Of a DNA stretch of 64,000 bases, positions 52,520 through 62,101 are shown one piece after another. Source of the stretch: Pseudophaeobacter flagellatus. GTDB lineage: Bacteria; Pseudomonadota; Alphaproteobacteria; Rhodobacterales; Rhodobacteraceae. The translations under genes and the position numbers were made by a program. The first letter of the stretch is position 1. Each line of letters opens with the position of its first letter. The notes below the pieces were generated by a model. It did no database searches. It was not told the DNA's origin and saw nothing but the letters and a program-made list of their open reading frames with translations. The stretch spans positions 310,001 through 374,000 of the forward strand of contig NZ_JAJQRG010000001.1 in NCBI RefSeq assembly GCF_021228235.1, given 5' to 3'.

Positions 52520-54934
52520 ATGAACGAGCCGCTTAATTCCTCCTACCCTGTACTGCCGCTGCGCGATATTGTGGTCTTTCCACATATGATTGTGCCGCTG
52601 TTTGTCGGACGGGAGAAATCTGTGCGCGCCCTCGAAGAGGTGATGGCCGATGACAAGCAGATCCTGCTGTCCAGCCAGATTGATCCAGCCGAGGACGAAC
52701 CGCAATCCGATGGCATCTACCCGGCAGGCGTTCTCGCGAATGTGCTGCAACTGCTGAAACTTCCCGATGGCACCGTCAAGGTGCTGGTGGAGGGGCACGC
52801 GCGGGTCAAGATTACTGAGTTCCTGGAAAACGAGAATTACTTTGAGGCCAGCGCTGAGTACCTGACTGAAATTCCCGGCGATGCCACCACCATCGAGGCA
52901 CTGGTGCGCACCGTAAGCGATGAGTTCGAGCGCTACGCCAAAGTGCGCAAGAACATCCCCGAAGAGGCGCTTACGGCGGTTGGCGAAACCGCAGAGCCCG
53001 CCAAACTGGCGGATCTGGTGGCAGGTCATCTTGGTATCGAGGTTGATCGCAAGCAGGAACTGCTGGAAACCCTGTCGATCAGCGAACGGCTGGAGAAGGT
53101 GTATGGCCTGATGCAGGGCGAAATGTCAGTGCTTCAGGTTGAGAAAAAGATCAAAACCCGTGTCAAATCGCAGATGGAAAAGACCCAGCGGGAATACTAC
53201 CTGAATGAGCAAATGAAGGCCATTCAGAAGGAGCTGGGCGATGGCGAAGAAGGGGCTGGCGAAATTGCCGAACTGGAAGAAAAGATCGCCGCTATCAAGC
53301 TATCTAAAGAGGCCCGTGAAAAGGCTGATGCAGAGCTGAAGAAGCTGAAGAACATGTCGCCCATGTCGGCAGAGGCTACCGTGGTGCGCAACTATCTTGA
53401 CTGGATGCTGGCAATCCCATGGGGTGTCAAATCGCGCGTCAAGAAAGACCTGGGTCGGGCTGAGAAAATCCTTGATGAGGATCACTACGGTCTGGAAAAG
53501 GTCAAGGAACGCATTGTTGAATACCTCGCAGTGCAGCAGCGTTCGGCCAAGTTGAAAGGCCCGATCCTGTGCCTTGTTGGTCCCCCCGGTGTCGGTAAAA
53601 CCTCGCTTGGCAAATCCGTGGCCAAGGCAACGGGACGTGAGTTCATTCGCATTTCCCTGGGTGGCGTGCGCGATGAAAGCGAAATTCGCGGTCACCGCCG
53701 GACCTATATCGGCTCGATGCCTGGTAAGATCATTCAGGCGCTGAAAAAAGCCAAGACCACCAACCCGCTTATCCTGCTCGATGAAATCGACAAGATGGGC
53801 CAGGATTTCCGGGGCGATCCGGCCAGCGCCATGCTGGAAGTGCTTGATCCGGAACAGAACGCCACCTTTGTGGATCACTATCTGGAGGTCGAATATGACC
53901 TCTCTAACGTGATGTTCCTGACCACCTCGAACAGCTACAACATGCCTGGGCCACTGCTGGACCGGATGGAAATCATTCCGTTGTCTGGTTATACCGAGGA
54001 CGAAAAGCGCGAGATTGCCAAGCAACATCTGATCTCGAAGCAGGTGAAAAACCATGGTCTCAAGGCCAAGGAATTTGAACTGACCGACGAAGCCCTGAAT
54101 GATATAATTCGGGTTTACACCCGCGAAGCAGGGGTGCGGAACCTAGAGCGTGAAATCGCCAAGGTCGCTCGTAAGTCATTGACCAAGATTGTCAAAAAAG
54201 AGGTCGAGAGCGTCAAGGTCACCTCTGATAATCTGGATGATTTCCTCGGCGTTGCGAAATACCGCTATGGGCTGGCCGAAAAAGAAGATCAGATCGGTGT
54301 TGTCACCGGGCTTGCCTATACCTCTGTTGGCGGTGAACTCTTGTCGATCGAAGCGTTGCGCCTGCCAGGCAAAGGCCGGATGAAGACCACCGGCAAGCTG
54401 GGCGATGTGATGAAAGAGTCGATTGAAGCGGCGTCCAGCTACGTGCGCTCTATCTCGCCCAAGATCGGGGTGAAGCCGCCGAAGTTCGACAAATGGGACA
54501 TCCACGTTCACGTGCCCGAAGGCGCCACCCCAAAGGATGGTCCTTCTGCGGGGCTGGCCATGGTGACCTCGATTGTTTCGGTGCTTACAAAGATCCCGGT
54601 GCGCAAGGATATCGCCATGACTGGCGAAGTCACCCTGCGTGGCAATGCGCTGGCGATTGGCGGTCTCAAGGAGAAACTCTTGGCGGCGTTGCGCGGTGGT
54701 ATCAAGACCGTGTTGATCCCGCAGGAGAACGCCAAGGATCTGCCAGAGATCCCCGACAACGTGAAGGAAGGGCTGGAAATCATCCCGGTCAGCCATGTTT
54801 CCGAAGTTCTGAACTACGCGTTGGTGCGCCAGCCTGAAGCCATTGAATGGGACGAGGCCGCAGAGGAAGAAGCGGCTGCTGCCAAGGCGGCGCTGGAAAC
54901 CGAAGCCCGCAGATCAGGCGCACCGGCGCATTAG
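52520..54934 (+). CDS. lon: ATP-dependent protease Lon
   Basis: An 804-residue AAA+ serine protease degrading misfolded and regulatory proteins. N-terminal LON substrate-binding domain (YPVLPLRDIVVFPHMIVPLFVGR), central AAA+ with Walker A GPPGVGKTSLGKSV and Walker B LILLDEIDKM, C-terminal protease with catalytic Ser676 in PKDGPSAGLAM and Lys719 in GIKTVLIPQ. ATG 52520 (MNEPLNSSYPVLPL) is used instead of the frame opening at 52493, because of AAAGGACGAAG upstream. The C-terminus carries an acidic/Ala tail (about 25 residues) longer than in E. coli. Confidence 0.96.
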   Translation: MNEPLNSSYPVLPLRDIVVFPHMIVPLFVGREKSVRALEEVMADDKQILLSSQIDPAEDEPQSDGIYPAGVLANVLQLLKLPDGTVKVLVEGHARVKITEFLENENYFEASAEYLTEIPGDATTIEALVRTVSDEFERYAKVRKNIPEEALTAVGETAEPAKLADLVAGHLGIEVDRKQELLETLSISERLEKVYGLMQGEMSVLQVEKKIKTRVKSQMEKTQREYYLNEQMKAIQKELGDGEEGAGEIAELEEKIAAIKLSKEAREKADAELKKLKNMSPMSAEATVVRNYLDWMLAIPWGVKSRVKKDLGRAEKILDEDHYGLEKVKERIVEYLAVQQRSAKLKGPILCLVGPPGVGKTSLGKSVAKATGREFIRISLGGVRDESEIRGHRRTYIGSMPGKIIQALKKAKTTNPLILLDEIDKMGQDFRGDPASAMLEVLDPEQNATFVDHYLEVEYDLSNVMFLTTSNSYNMPGPLLDRMEIIPLSGYTEDEKREIAKQHLISKQVKNHGLKAKEFELTDEALNDIIRVYTREAGVRNLEREIAKVARKSLTKIVKKEVESVKVTSDNLDDFLGVAKYRYGLAEKEDQIGVVTGLAYTSVGGELLSIEALRLPGKGRMKTTGKLGDVMKESIEAASSYVRSISPKIGVKPPKFDKWDIHVHVPEGATPKDGPSAGLAMVTSIVSVLTKIPVRKDIAMTGEVTLRGNALAIGGLKEKLLAALRGGIKTVLIPQENAKDLPEIPDNVKEGLEIIPVSHVSEVLNYALVRQPEAIEWDEAAEEEAAAAKAALETEARRSGAPAH

Positions 54935-55003
54935 TCGCGGTGCTAATCTCGGCAGCGCGAGGGTCCAATAGGGTCGGCGCGCATCATAGCCCCTAAAAAA
55001 TAG

Positions 55004-55033
55004 AAAGGGCGGCCCGTCAGGGTCGCCCTTTTT
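55004..55033. terminator. Terminator between lon and the leucine-dehydrogenase-type gene
   Basis: GGGCG-GCCC-GTCA-GGGT-CGCCC stem with TTTTT on the plus strand ends lon. The convergent gene ending at 55075 reads towards it too. Confidence 0.8.
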
Positions 55034-55074
55034 CGTTGCGATTTTGTTGCTACCGCGCGTTTGGGGCGCGCAGA

Positions 55075-56127
55075 TCAGGCGGCGCTCTGTTCGGCCATAT
55101 GGGCCTGGACGGTGCTAATTGCCACCGCATCGGGGCTTTGATCCGTTGCCTTGGCCTGGGCCAGTATGGTTTCCAGCGTGACATCCAGCGCCCGCAGTTT
55201 TTCCGTGACAAAGGTGTCTCGGTCACTGATCTGTTCGATTTCGGTGGCGACGTTGATGATGCCGCCGCCGTTGGTGATAAAGTCCGGTGCATAGAGAATA
55301 CCTGCATCATGCAGCGCCACAGCGTCGGCCGGGCTGGCCAGTTGGTTGTTCGCCCCACCACAAACGATAGCGACTTTCAGCTGCGGAATGGTCTCGGCAT
55401 TCAGAATACCGCCAATGGCGCAGGGGGCAAAGATATCGGCCTCGACGCTGTAAATTTCATCAGGGGCGACGGCTGTGGCACCAAAGATCTTTTGCGCCTT
55501 GTCCAGCCGGTCCTGGTTCACATCGGTTACCACCAGGGTCGCCCCGGCCTGGGACAATAGCCCGCACAGGCTCCAGCCGACATGGCCCAGCCCCTGCACC
55601 GCGATTGTCAACGCCGAGAGATCCTTGCTGCCGCTGATATGCGCCTGACTGGTGCAAATGGCATTGAAAATACCGCGCGCGGTGATCGGAGAGGGGTCGC
55701 CACTGGCAAAGGCCCCCTCGGCCAAACCGGCAACATAGGGGGTTTCTTCCGCCAGAATAGCCATGTCGGCGGGGCTCATGCCCATATCCTCGGCGGTGTA
55801 ATAGCGCCCGTCAAGGCTGTGAATGGCGCGGGCAAAGGCCCGCAGCAGGGCAGGCGTCTTTTCGGTAGCCGGATCGCCAATGATCACCGCCTTGCCGCCG
55901 CCGAGCGCCAGGCCTGCAGCGGCGTTCTTGTAGGTCATGCCCTCGCTCAGCCGTTGTACATCAAGCAGGGCTTCGGCTTCGCTGGCATAGGGGCGCATCC
56001 GCAGGCCGCCTGCCGCAGGCCCCAGCTGGGTGGAATGCAGGGCAATAAACCCTACCAACCCAAGGGCGCGCTCTTCGACGCGATAGATCTCTTCATGTGT
56101 CGTTGAGGGGATAGCGGTGATTGTCAT
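55075..56127 (-). CDS. Glu/Leu/Phe/Val dehydrogenase (leucine-dehydrogenase type)
   Basis: A 350-residue amino-acid dehydrogenase that oxidatively deaminates branched-chain (or Phe) amino acids with NAD. The substrate-binding segment is GPAAGGLRMRPYASEAEAL, the catalytic lysine is in AAAGLALGGGKAVIIGDP, and the nucleotide site is TIAVQGLGHVGWSLC (near residue 174). At about 350 residues it is the leucine-dehydrogenase size, rather than the 410-450 of glutamate dehydrogenases. The start at 56127 (MTITAIPSTTHEE) is preferred. Divergent from the Lrp gene, 133 nt apart. Confidence 0.88.
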   Translation of the reverse strand: MTITAIPSTTHEEIYRVEERALGLVGFIALHSTQLGPAAGGLRMRPYASEAEALLDVQRLSEGMTYKNAAAGLALGGGKAVIIGDPATEKTPALLRAFARAIHSLDGRYYTAEDMGMSPADMAILAEETPYVAGLAEGAFASGDPSPITARGIFNAICTSQAHISGSKDLSALTIAVQGLGHVGWSLCGLLSQAGATLVVTDVNQDRLDKAQKIFGATAVAPDEIYSVEADIFAPCAIGGILNAETIPQLKVAIVCGGANNQLASPADAVALHDAGILYAPDFITNGGGIINVATEIEQISDRDTFVTEKLRALDVTLETILAQAKATDQSPDAVAISTVQAHMAEQSAA

Positions 56128-56259
56128 GTGTCTGGCTCCTGCTGGGTGACGCATTATTCTAGCCTACAGGGGGTGGTGTTTTTCTCTAAATATGACTGTT
56201 TGATTGTTCCGAGTTAGTACTATTTGCTACCATTGGGGCAAGTAGTAGGGGAAATCACT

Positions 56260-56715
56260 ATGGATGCTATGGATCGCAAGATCGTCGCGATATTGCAGGC
56301 CGAGGGGCGGATTAAGATGGCCGAGCTATCAGAGCGGGTTGGCCTGTCGCCAACGCCCTGCGCCCGCCGTGTTGCCCTGCTTGAACAGGCCGGGGTGATC
56401 TGCGGCTATTCGGCTCGGGTGGATCAGGCCAAGCTTGGCTTGCCGGTCACAATCTTTGTCGCTGTTGAACTGGAAAGCCAGTCTACCGATGCCTTGCAGG
56501 GTTTTGAGCGCGCGGTGAGCAAGTTTGACCAGGTGATGGAATGCTACCTGATGACCGGCACCCGCGATATCTTGCTGCGGGTGGTGGCGCAGGATCTCAC
56601 CGATTTTGATCGCTTCCTTGAAACCCGGCTGATGCGGGTGTCAGGTATTCGCAATACGCGATCCAGCTTTACCCTGCGCACGATGATTTCCCGCGACGCG
56701 CTGCCGCAGTTCTAG
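56260..56715 (+). CDS. Lrp/AsnC family transcriptional regulator
   Basis: A 151-residue Lrp-type regulator: HTH MDRKIVAILQAEGRIKMAELSERVGLSPTPCARR and RAM domain LMTGTRDILLRVVAQDLTDF. AGGGGAAAT precedes ATG 56260; 56269 is a second option. It faces a leucine-dehydrogenase-type gene, so it probably regulates that gene in response to leucine or a related amino acid, as BkdR/Lrp pairs do. Divergent promoters overlap in the intergenic 133 bp. Confidence 0.9.
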   Translation: MDAMDRKIVAILQAEGRIKMAELSERVGLSPTPCARRVALLEQAGVICGYSARVDQAKLGLPVTIFVAVELESQSTDALQGFERAVSKFDQVMECYLMTGTRDILLRVVAQDLTDFDRFLETRLMRVSGIRNTRSSFTLRTMISRDALPQF

Positions 56716-56856
56716 GGGACAGAAAGCCAGGGTGCATGTGCATGCGAGGGTGATAGCTAGGCCCAGGAAACCACCCACGAAAATGAAATGGCGCAGCGAT
56801 TTCTTTCAGCCTCCCTCTTGCGCCAGCCCCGGGCTAAGGGTAATACCCGGCCTTGA

Positions 56857-56931
56857 GGGTGATTAGCTCAGTGGTAGAGCGCTTCGTTCACATCGAAGAT
56901 GTCAGGAGTTCAAATCTCTTATCACCCACCA
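56857..56931 (+). tRNA. tRNA-Val (anticodon CAC)
   Basis: 75 nt including encoded CCA. Acceptor GGGTGAT (56857-56863) pairs with ATCACCC (56921-56927), followed by A and CCA. D arm GCTC/GAGC, anticodon stem CTTCG/CGAAG with loop TTCACAT (anticodon CAC, valine), T arm AGGAG TTCAAAT CTCTT with one G-U pair. It is a common integration site for mobile elements; a truncated integrase lies just downstream. Confidence 0.95.
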
Positions 56932-57008
56932 TCTAATCTATTGAAAAATATGATTTCCAGCGTGAATTGGGATCGCTTTACAAAGTGTTCTCTGAACCTA
57001 AATCCGTA

Positions 57009-57197
57009 TCACCGGACTTTTCGGATCTGAGTGAAGTCCAGAATCTCTGCGGCATCTTGCAGGTGATCCGGTGCAAATCTGGCGTAGGTTTGATAGGTGA
57101 TCGCCACGTTGGAATGCCCGAGGTATTGGGCAACCTTTTCCAGCGGCACCCCATTTGAAACCATAGCCACAGCACAGGAATGGCGGATCGTGTGCAG
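57009..57197 (-). pseudogene. Tyrosine recombinase, C-terminal fragment
   Basis: Only the last about 62 residues of a phage-type integrase remain: LHTIRHSCAV (box II His/Arg), NGVPLEKVAQYLGHSN, then the active-site Tyr in ITYQTYARF. The frame beyond 57197 turns into antisense of the next gene, so the rest has been deleted. It points away from tRNA-Val, about 80 nt from its 3' end, as expected for an integrase next to an attachment site. Inactive. Confidence 0.85.
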
Positions 57198-58049
57198 GCG
57201 CTGCACTCGGATTGGGATGGCACGGTCGAGGCGTTCCAATCGTCATTGGGGGCGCTGGAGGATGCCATCACGGATGCGGAGGCTTTTTCCTATGATGATC
57301 TGGTGGGGCGTCTTGATGTGGCTGTCGCGCTCGATGACAACGCGCCGCTCTGGCTGCGCCGCCTGGTGGATAGTGCCGGGACGGGGATCCAGGCAACACT
57401 GGATTTTGTCATTCGCCGTGATGATCTGACTGCGGCGGATCGCTGGATCGCCAGCACCGCGCTGTCGGAACATGTGGCAACGCTGGACCTGGTGTTGGGG
57501 CAGGATCTCGATCCCAGAACCCGGCGCCTGGCGCTGACCACCGATGCGGACATCCGGCGCGATATGCGGCTGAAGCTGGTTCAGGATCTTGATGGCGACA
57601 CGCGGTCCCTGTTGCTGACACAGGCGGCAACGCTCTCGCACCAGGTGAATGTGGCCCTGACCAACAAGGGCAATGCGGCCATTGGTCGGTTGAACAAGCT
57701 GCAGGATCTGATCGGCAGCACGGGCGGCAAGCTCACGTTTGACGGCGGCGTCACCCTGACCGCAGACCGCGTGTTCAGCGATCTGGTTGCCTCTACCAGC
57801 GGGCTGGCGCGCCCCATGACAAAGCTGCAGGACATGCTGGGTTCGCTCAGGGATGCGGTGAATGATGATGTGGCCCATCGGAAAGGGCAGCTCAAACTTG
57901 TTGGGCTGCAATCCAGGGGTGTCGCGATTGCCGGACGGCAGCAATCCCAGTCAGAGGGCACCCTGGCCACCTTTGAGGCGCTGCGCCGCAAGTATGGTGT
58001 GTCTCTGGTGGGGCAGAAGCAGAGCGTTGGTCTGGGGCCAAACGGGTAG
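57198..58049 (+). pseudogene. Phage-like protein, 5'-truncated remnant
   Basis: A coherent alphaproteobacterial-looking frame of about 280 residues that opens at the deletion junction with the integrase remnant. The only upstream ATG (57180) lies inside the antisense of the integrase, so the native start is lost. Composition is rich in Asp/Leu/Thr/Ala (e.g. FDGGVTLTADRVFSDLVASTS); no transmembrane segment. I cannot name a family; a tail or structural phage gene is plausible given the setting. Likely not functional. Confidence 0.5.
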
Positions 58050-58074
58050 GGGGCGAGCGACATGGCTGAGAAGT

Positions 58075-58500
58075 TGGGGCGCTCAGGTTGCAAAACGCCG
58101 GGGCCGGAAAAGGGCTATGGTCGCGCTGACACGCCGGATCTCAGTTATCCTTCATCGCATGTGGGTAGACGGCACAACATTCCAAATGGAGGCCGCGCCG
58201 ACGACCTGATACGCAACCCGTTGCCTGCCTGACCGCAGGCCCTCAAGGTTCCGCAGGGACGTGGTTCCGATGATGTCTGCTCTGGACCGTCGCTGTCATC
58301 CGTCAAGCTCGCCTATGATATTGGCACATTGGAATTGTACCGAACCAGCATCATGTCGGCAGCCAAGCGCTGACCACGGACCGAAGCATGTGCACGAAGG
58401 ATCTCAATAAAGGGTGGCGTGAAGATCAGGCGCAAACGAAAAAATACGCCTACCTCCTGCTTCGGCGGGATCAATCCCCTTGCGAAAAATGCCTTGACTG
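58075..58500 (+). mobile_element. IS110-family transposase remnant
   Basis: From 58075 to a TGA at 58207-58209 the frame reads GAQVAKRRGRKRAMVALTRR and HRMWVDGTTFQ, matching the C-terminus of IS110-type (DEDD) transposases. No catalytic part is present. The 290 bp after the stop (to about 58500, ending in AAAATGCCTTGAC) resembles the 3' flank of IS110-type elements in roseobacters. It is a fragment joined directly to the phage-like gene. Confidence 0.65.
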
Positions 58501-59047
58501 GAACGAACCCGTTACCGAAGGCCTGACCCTAGCAGCATCATCTCTTCGCATATTAAGCGTATATCGAGTTGCGATTGCCTTTCAACGAGTGTTAGCTAAG
58601 GGGCGATACAAGTTCTCGTTCGAGGCCGCATCCACAATTCGGCTTATGGATTCAAGATGAACCCGAATTATCGCCAGATGATCCCATGTTTGGCGTTGGA
58701 TATCCGATGTTTGTGTAAGGGATGCAGGTTCTGACTTCTCGCCCAGACTGAGGCTCCAATTGATGACAAATGAACGATGGGAGCATATTGAAGTTGTTTA
58801 CCGAAGCGCAACAAATTTCCATTTGCACTGGCAAAACCGTAATGCGGTATGGTCGACCACAGACCAGTATTTCGCCACACAATGAGCCAACGTCAGCTTC
58901 GAGCCCACACCGGAAGTGCCAAATTATTGCTGCGTCTGCGCAAATTTGGACGCCGCGAGGCGGCAAATAAAATGGCCATTTGTGCGCACCGCAGCGAGGA
59001 TCAGACGTCGACTTCACAGGTCGCGGGACCGAGCAGACCTTTGGACG
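58501..59047. other. Decayed DNA with no gene identified
   Basis: Several short frames on both strands, none recognisable. The stretch has frequent stops and lower GC than the flanks. It joins the IS110 remnant to the oxidoreductase gene and most likely represents worn-down mobile-element DNA. Confidence 0.5.
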
Positions 59048-60109
59048 CTACGAGTTTACGGTGACCACAAGCTTGCCGACAAAGTCCTTCCTGGCGAACT
59101 TCTCTTGAGCACAAGCAAGTTCCGCGAGCGGAAATACGCCCGCTAACAGCGGTTTAATCGCGTCTGACAGGGCATAGTCGCGAATCGCCACAAAATCGCG
59201 GCGAGCCCCCTGTGAGGCACCGTGGATCTCGATGTTCTTGAGATAAATGCGACGCATATCGAGTTCAACGATCGGACCACCCATTGCGCCGCACGTCGCA
59301 TACCGCCCCCCGGGGCGCAACACCTCAATCAGATCGGGCATCATTGGACCTGCCACCGTGTCCACGATCACATCAATAACTGCGCCGCCTGTGGCAGCTT
59401 TGACGGCAGCCACCATGTCTTTGCAGCCCCGCTCCACGACCTCTTCAGCCCCTATTGAGCGCACAAGATCTTCTTTTCCGGTGCCCACCACGCCATATGG
59501 GATCGCGCCTCTTGCACGGCACAATTGCACGACACCTGAACCCACACCGCCCGATGCCCCGGTGACCAATACCCGTTCGCCTTCGCATACGCGCGCTCTG
59601 CGCAGCATGTGCTCTCCAGTCACGTAGGCACAACAAAAAGTCGCCATTTCTGCATCGCTCAACTCAGTTTCAATCTGGTGAGCATTCACTGCAGGAACTG
59701 CCACATATTCCGCAAACCCGCCTGGTCGGTACGAACCGATATAGTCGTGGCTTGCGATATCGGCTCCCTCACCAGAGTAGATTCCGAAATCGACCATGAC
59801 CCGTTCCCCAAGTCGCGATGGATCGATCGCATCACCGCACGCGGCAATCGTGCCAACAATGTCAGCCCCCTGAATTAGGGGAAACCGCAAGGGGTCGTCA
59901 CCGAATGAAGTAACTTCTTCAGGGTCGTCCGAGCTTCCGTAGGCACCCTCGCGAACCCAGATGTCAGTATTGTTGATACCGCAGGCCCCAACTTTGATCA
60001 GCACTTCCTCCGGCGTAATTGTAGGGACTGGATGATGGTCATCCAAAACCAGCTTGTCGGGGCCGCCATGTCCGGTGAGCAGCATGGCCCTCATGGTCTC
60101 CGGTATCAT
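59048..60109 (-). CDS. Zinc-independent MDR-family oxidoreductase
   Basis: A 353-residue alcohol-dehydrogenase-like (MDR) enzyme. It starts MIPETMRAMLLTGHGGPDKL, with AAAGGAGA upstream. The NAD(P)-binding motif VLVTGASGGVGSGVVQL (near residue 178) is intact. The catalytic-zinc GHE is replaced (LIQGADIVG), although a Cys near residue 43 (GACGINNTDIW) persists, so a zinc-free quinone-oxidoreductase/enoyl-reductase-like reaction is more likely. It sits in the mobile-element-rich interval after tRNA-Val and may be acquired. Substrate unknown. Confidence 0.85.
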   Translation of the reverse strand: MIPETMRAMLLTGHGGPDKLVLDDHHPVPTITPEEVLIKVGACGINNTDIWVREGAYGSSDDPEEVTSFGDDPLRFPLIQGADIVGTIAACGDAIDPSRLGERVMVDFGIYSGEGADIASHDYIGSYRPGGFAEYVAVPAVNAHQIETELSDAEMATFCCAYVTGEHMLRRARVCEGERVLVTGASGGVGSGVVQLCRARGAIPYGVVGTGKEDLVRSIGAEEVVERGCKDMVAAVKAATGGAVIDVIVDTVAGPMMPDLIEVLRPGGRYATCGAMGGPIVELDMRRIYLKNIEIHGASQGARRDFVAIRDYALSDAIKPLLAGVFPLAELACAQEKFARKDFVGKLVVTVNS

Positions 60110-60543
60110 CCAAATTCTCCTTTACGTGGGCCTTTGCCGCCAGACCAAACTTAGGCCGAATTGAGGTAGGTGGCAAACTCGCGCCCTTTGGGTTCACCGG
60201 AGGGTTGTCTGCAATAGGCTCACCACCGCCCTCGGATGCAGGTTCTGCGTCACAATAAGGACGGCCCTGACCTGCCTTTGCCCCAATGCTCTTATCGCAG
60301 CAGTTCAGCTGCGCCAGTCCGGCCAGTCGTCACCGTTGCAAAAATAAGGCACCCGCGAATTCGCACCATACGGGCCTCTATGGCCATTAGTTTTTAACTT
60401 GGTCGTTTGCTTGCCTAGACACATGCAGTGATGGCATTCGAAACATGCGGGAAGTGCATTGCATCGCCTTCGAGACAATCGCCTAGACCCACAAAGAACG
60501 CATTCATAGCACACCCAGGCGCAGGCTATGCGTCCAGCGACAT
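60110..60543. other. Gene-free interval upstream of the MDR oxidoreductase
   Basis: About 430 bp. Nothing coding is convincing. AT-rich promoter-like DNA for the oxidoreductase should lie near 60110-60170, but no clear hexamers were seen. Confidence 0.45.
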
Positions 60544-60741
60544 GGCGGCTTTTCGGCTTACGGCATTACCGACCCTGCAGCGCTGATCGACCTTTCTGCG
60601 GCCTCACCAGACGCCAACAAGACCTATTTTCACCTTCGCCAGAACGCAGGCGGGGCCACCAGCGGGCGACTGCGCATTGCCTCGCTTTATGTGACGGATG
60701 GCCGCTTCAGGCCGCATCATGATGATGAAGCATGTGTATAA
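60544..60741 (+). pseudogene. Protein fragment without start codon
   Basis: In this frame the sequence reads GGFSAYGITDPAALIDLSAA, then SPDANKTYFHLRQNAGGATS, then a conserved-looking GRLRIASLYVTDGRFRP, ending at a TAA (60739-60741). No ATG or GTG opens it, and upstream codons (RRRLCVQRH) look non-coding. It is probably the 3' end of a phage-type or other lost gene. Family unknown. Confidence 0.5.
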
Positions 60742-60796
60742 CCTGCTTAGGATGTTGCCCTGTTCCCAGCGGGGGCTGAAACAGGGTCGCGGTAGG

Positions 60797-61963
60797 CTAA
60801 AGCAGCTGTCGCTTGGCCAGGTTTTTCATCAGCGCCCCCATGCCAAAGCTCCAGGCTGGGCATTCGTTCGAGAGATTGATCCGATTGCTCAGCGTCCCGA
60901 GCAGCGGGGTTGAGATGGTCACCTGATCGCCCAGTTTATGGGTGAATCCCTGGCCGGGCTCATCCCGGTCCTGGATCGGGGCGAACATACTGCCCAGATA
61001 GAGCATCATGCCGTCTGGGTACTGGTGATGCGGCCCTAGGGTCTGGGCGACGATGCTTTCGGGCTGTCGGCTGATTTCGCGCATGGCGCAGCTTTCTTCC
61101 AAGCTAAAGCCATCTTCGGCGCCCTTGATCTGCAACAGGATTTCGGCCTGTTTGATGTCCGCCAGGCCAAAATCCTGATCAAATATTCGGATGAAAGGGC
61201 CGATCGCGGCAGAGGCATTGTTGTCCTTTGCTTTGCCCAGCAATAGCGCCGAACGCCCTTCGACATCGCGCAGGTTCACGTCATTGCCCAGCGTCGCACC
61301 GCAGATCGTACCAGTGGACGAAACCGCCAGGACTATCTCTGGTTCGGGGTTGTTCCACCCAGAGTCAGGATGCAGGCCGATCTCGGCGCCGGTGCCCACA
61401 GCAGAAAGCGGCTGCGCTTTGGTAAAGACCTCGGCATCGGGGCCGATTCCGACCTCCAGATACTGTGACCATAGGTTTTCGGCCTCCAGCAGGGCTTTGA
61501 CACGGGCGGCGGCTTCGGATCCAGGGGTGATGTCTTGCAGAGAGCCGCCAATAAGGCCAGCGACCTGGGTACGGATTTCACTGGCGCGGGTGGCATCGCC
61601 TGCAGCGCGCTCCTCGATCACCCGTTCGATCATGGATCTTGCAAAGGTGACGCCGGCTGCCTTGACCGCCTGTAGGTCGCAGGGGGGCAGAAGGCGCAGT
61701 CGATCCTGCGGCGCATCTTGGTTATAGGTGCTGTATTCCAGCTCTGCCAGTGTGCAGACCCGCGTGCCTTTCACGCCGTCAAGATAGGCGGCGATATCAT
61801 CTGCTTCCAGTAGCGCCGAGAGCGTTGCTGCCGCCGGGCTGGTGATATCCCAGACCTCTTTATCACGTAGGGTGACAAGGCAGGGCCCAATGCCGGGCCG
61901 CCAAAGGCGGCCAAGGTATAGGCCGTTTGGGTCCAGTCCGAATTCCAAAGGGGGCATATGCAT
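60797..61963 (-). CDS. Fumarylacetoacetate hydrolase family protein
   Basis: A FAH-fold enzyme of about 388 residues. The metal-binding core is GWNNPEPEIVLAV and TLGNDVNLRDVEGRSALLLGKAKDNN (near residue 240). The family hydrolyses or dehydrates acylpyruvates and 2-keto-3-deoxy sugars; the LLLGKAKDNNASAA stretch resembles the 2-keto-3-deoxyarabonate/xylonate dehydratase branch. The start is uncertain: ATG 61963 (MHMPPLEF) or 61957; the longer frame uses TTG 61972. Substrate is inferred. Neighbouring acnB is separate, ended by its own terminator. Confidence 0.85.
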   Translation of the reverse strand: MHMPPLEFGLDPNGLYLGRLWRPGIGPCLVTLRDKEVWDITSPAAATLSALLEADDIAAYLDGVKGTRVCTLAELEYSTYNQDAPQDRLRLLPPCDLQAVKAAGVTFARSMIERVIEERAAGDATRASEIRTQVAGLIGGSLQDITPGSEAAARVKALLEAENLWSQYLEVGIGPDAEVFTKAQPLSAVGTGAEIGLHPDSGWNNPEPEIVLAVSSTGTICGATLGNDVNLRDVEGRSALLLGKAKDNNASAAIGPFIRIFDQDFGLADIKQAEILLQIKGAEDGFSLEESCAMREISRQPESIVAQTLGPHHQYPDGMMLYLGSMFAPIQDRDEPGQGFTHKLGDQVTISTPLLGTLSNRINLSNECPAWSFGMGALMKNLAKRQLL

Positions 61964-62025
61964 TGCTTTCAATATGGTTTTGTCGCCTTGGGGTCCTGCC
62001 TAGCAGCCTAGAGTTGTTTGGCCAA

Positions 62026-62057
62026 GAAAAAGAGCGCAATGACTATCATTGCGCTCT
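62026..62057 (-). terminator. Perfect-stem terminator after acnB
   Basis: AGAGCGCAATGA (62031-62042) and TCATTGCGCTCT (62046-62057) form a 12-bp stem around CTA. On the minus strand the stem is followed by a short T-run (from the A-run at 62026-62030). Confidence 0.85.
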
Positions 62058-62101
62058 GTTCAGATTTTACCATATCGGCCGTGTATTAGGCGAAGAGTGC
62101 C

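Noticed and set aside
57180-58049. Complete 289-residue gene from ATG 57180
   Set aside because: The ATG belongs to the antisense of the integrase fragment, so the true start has been deleted.
58652-59017. 121-codon frame on the minus strand
   Set aside because: Low-complexity, no family resemblance and embedded in decayed DNA. Not accepted as a gene.
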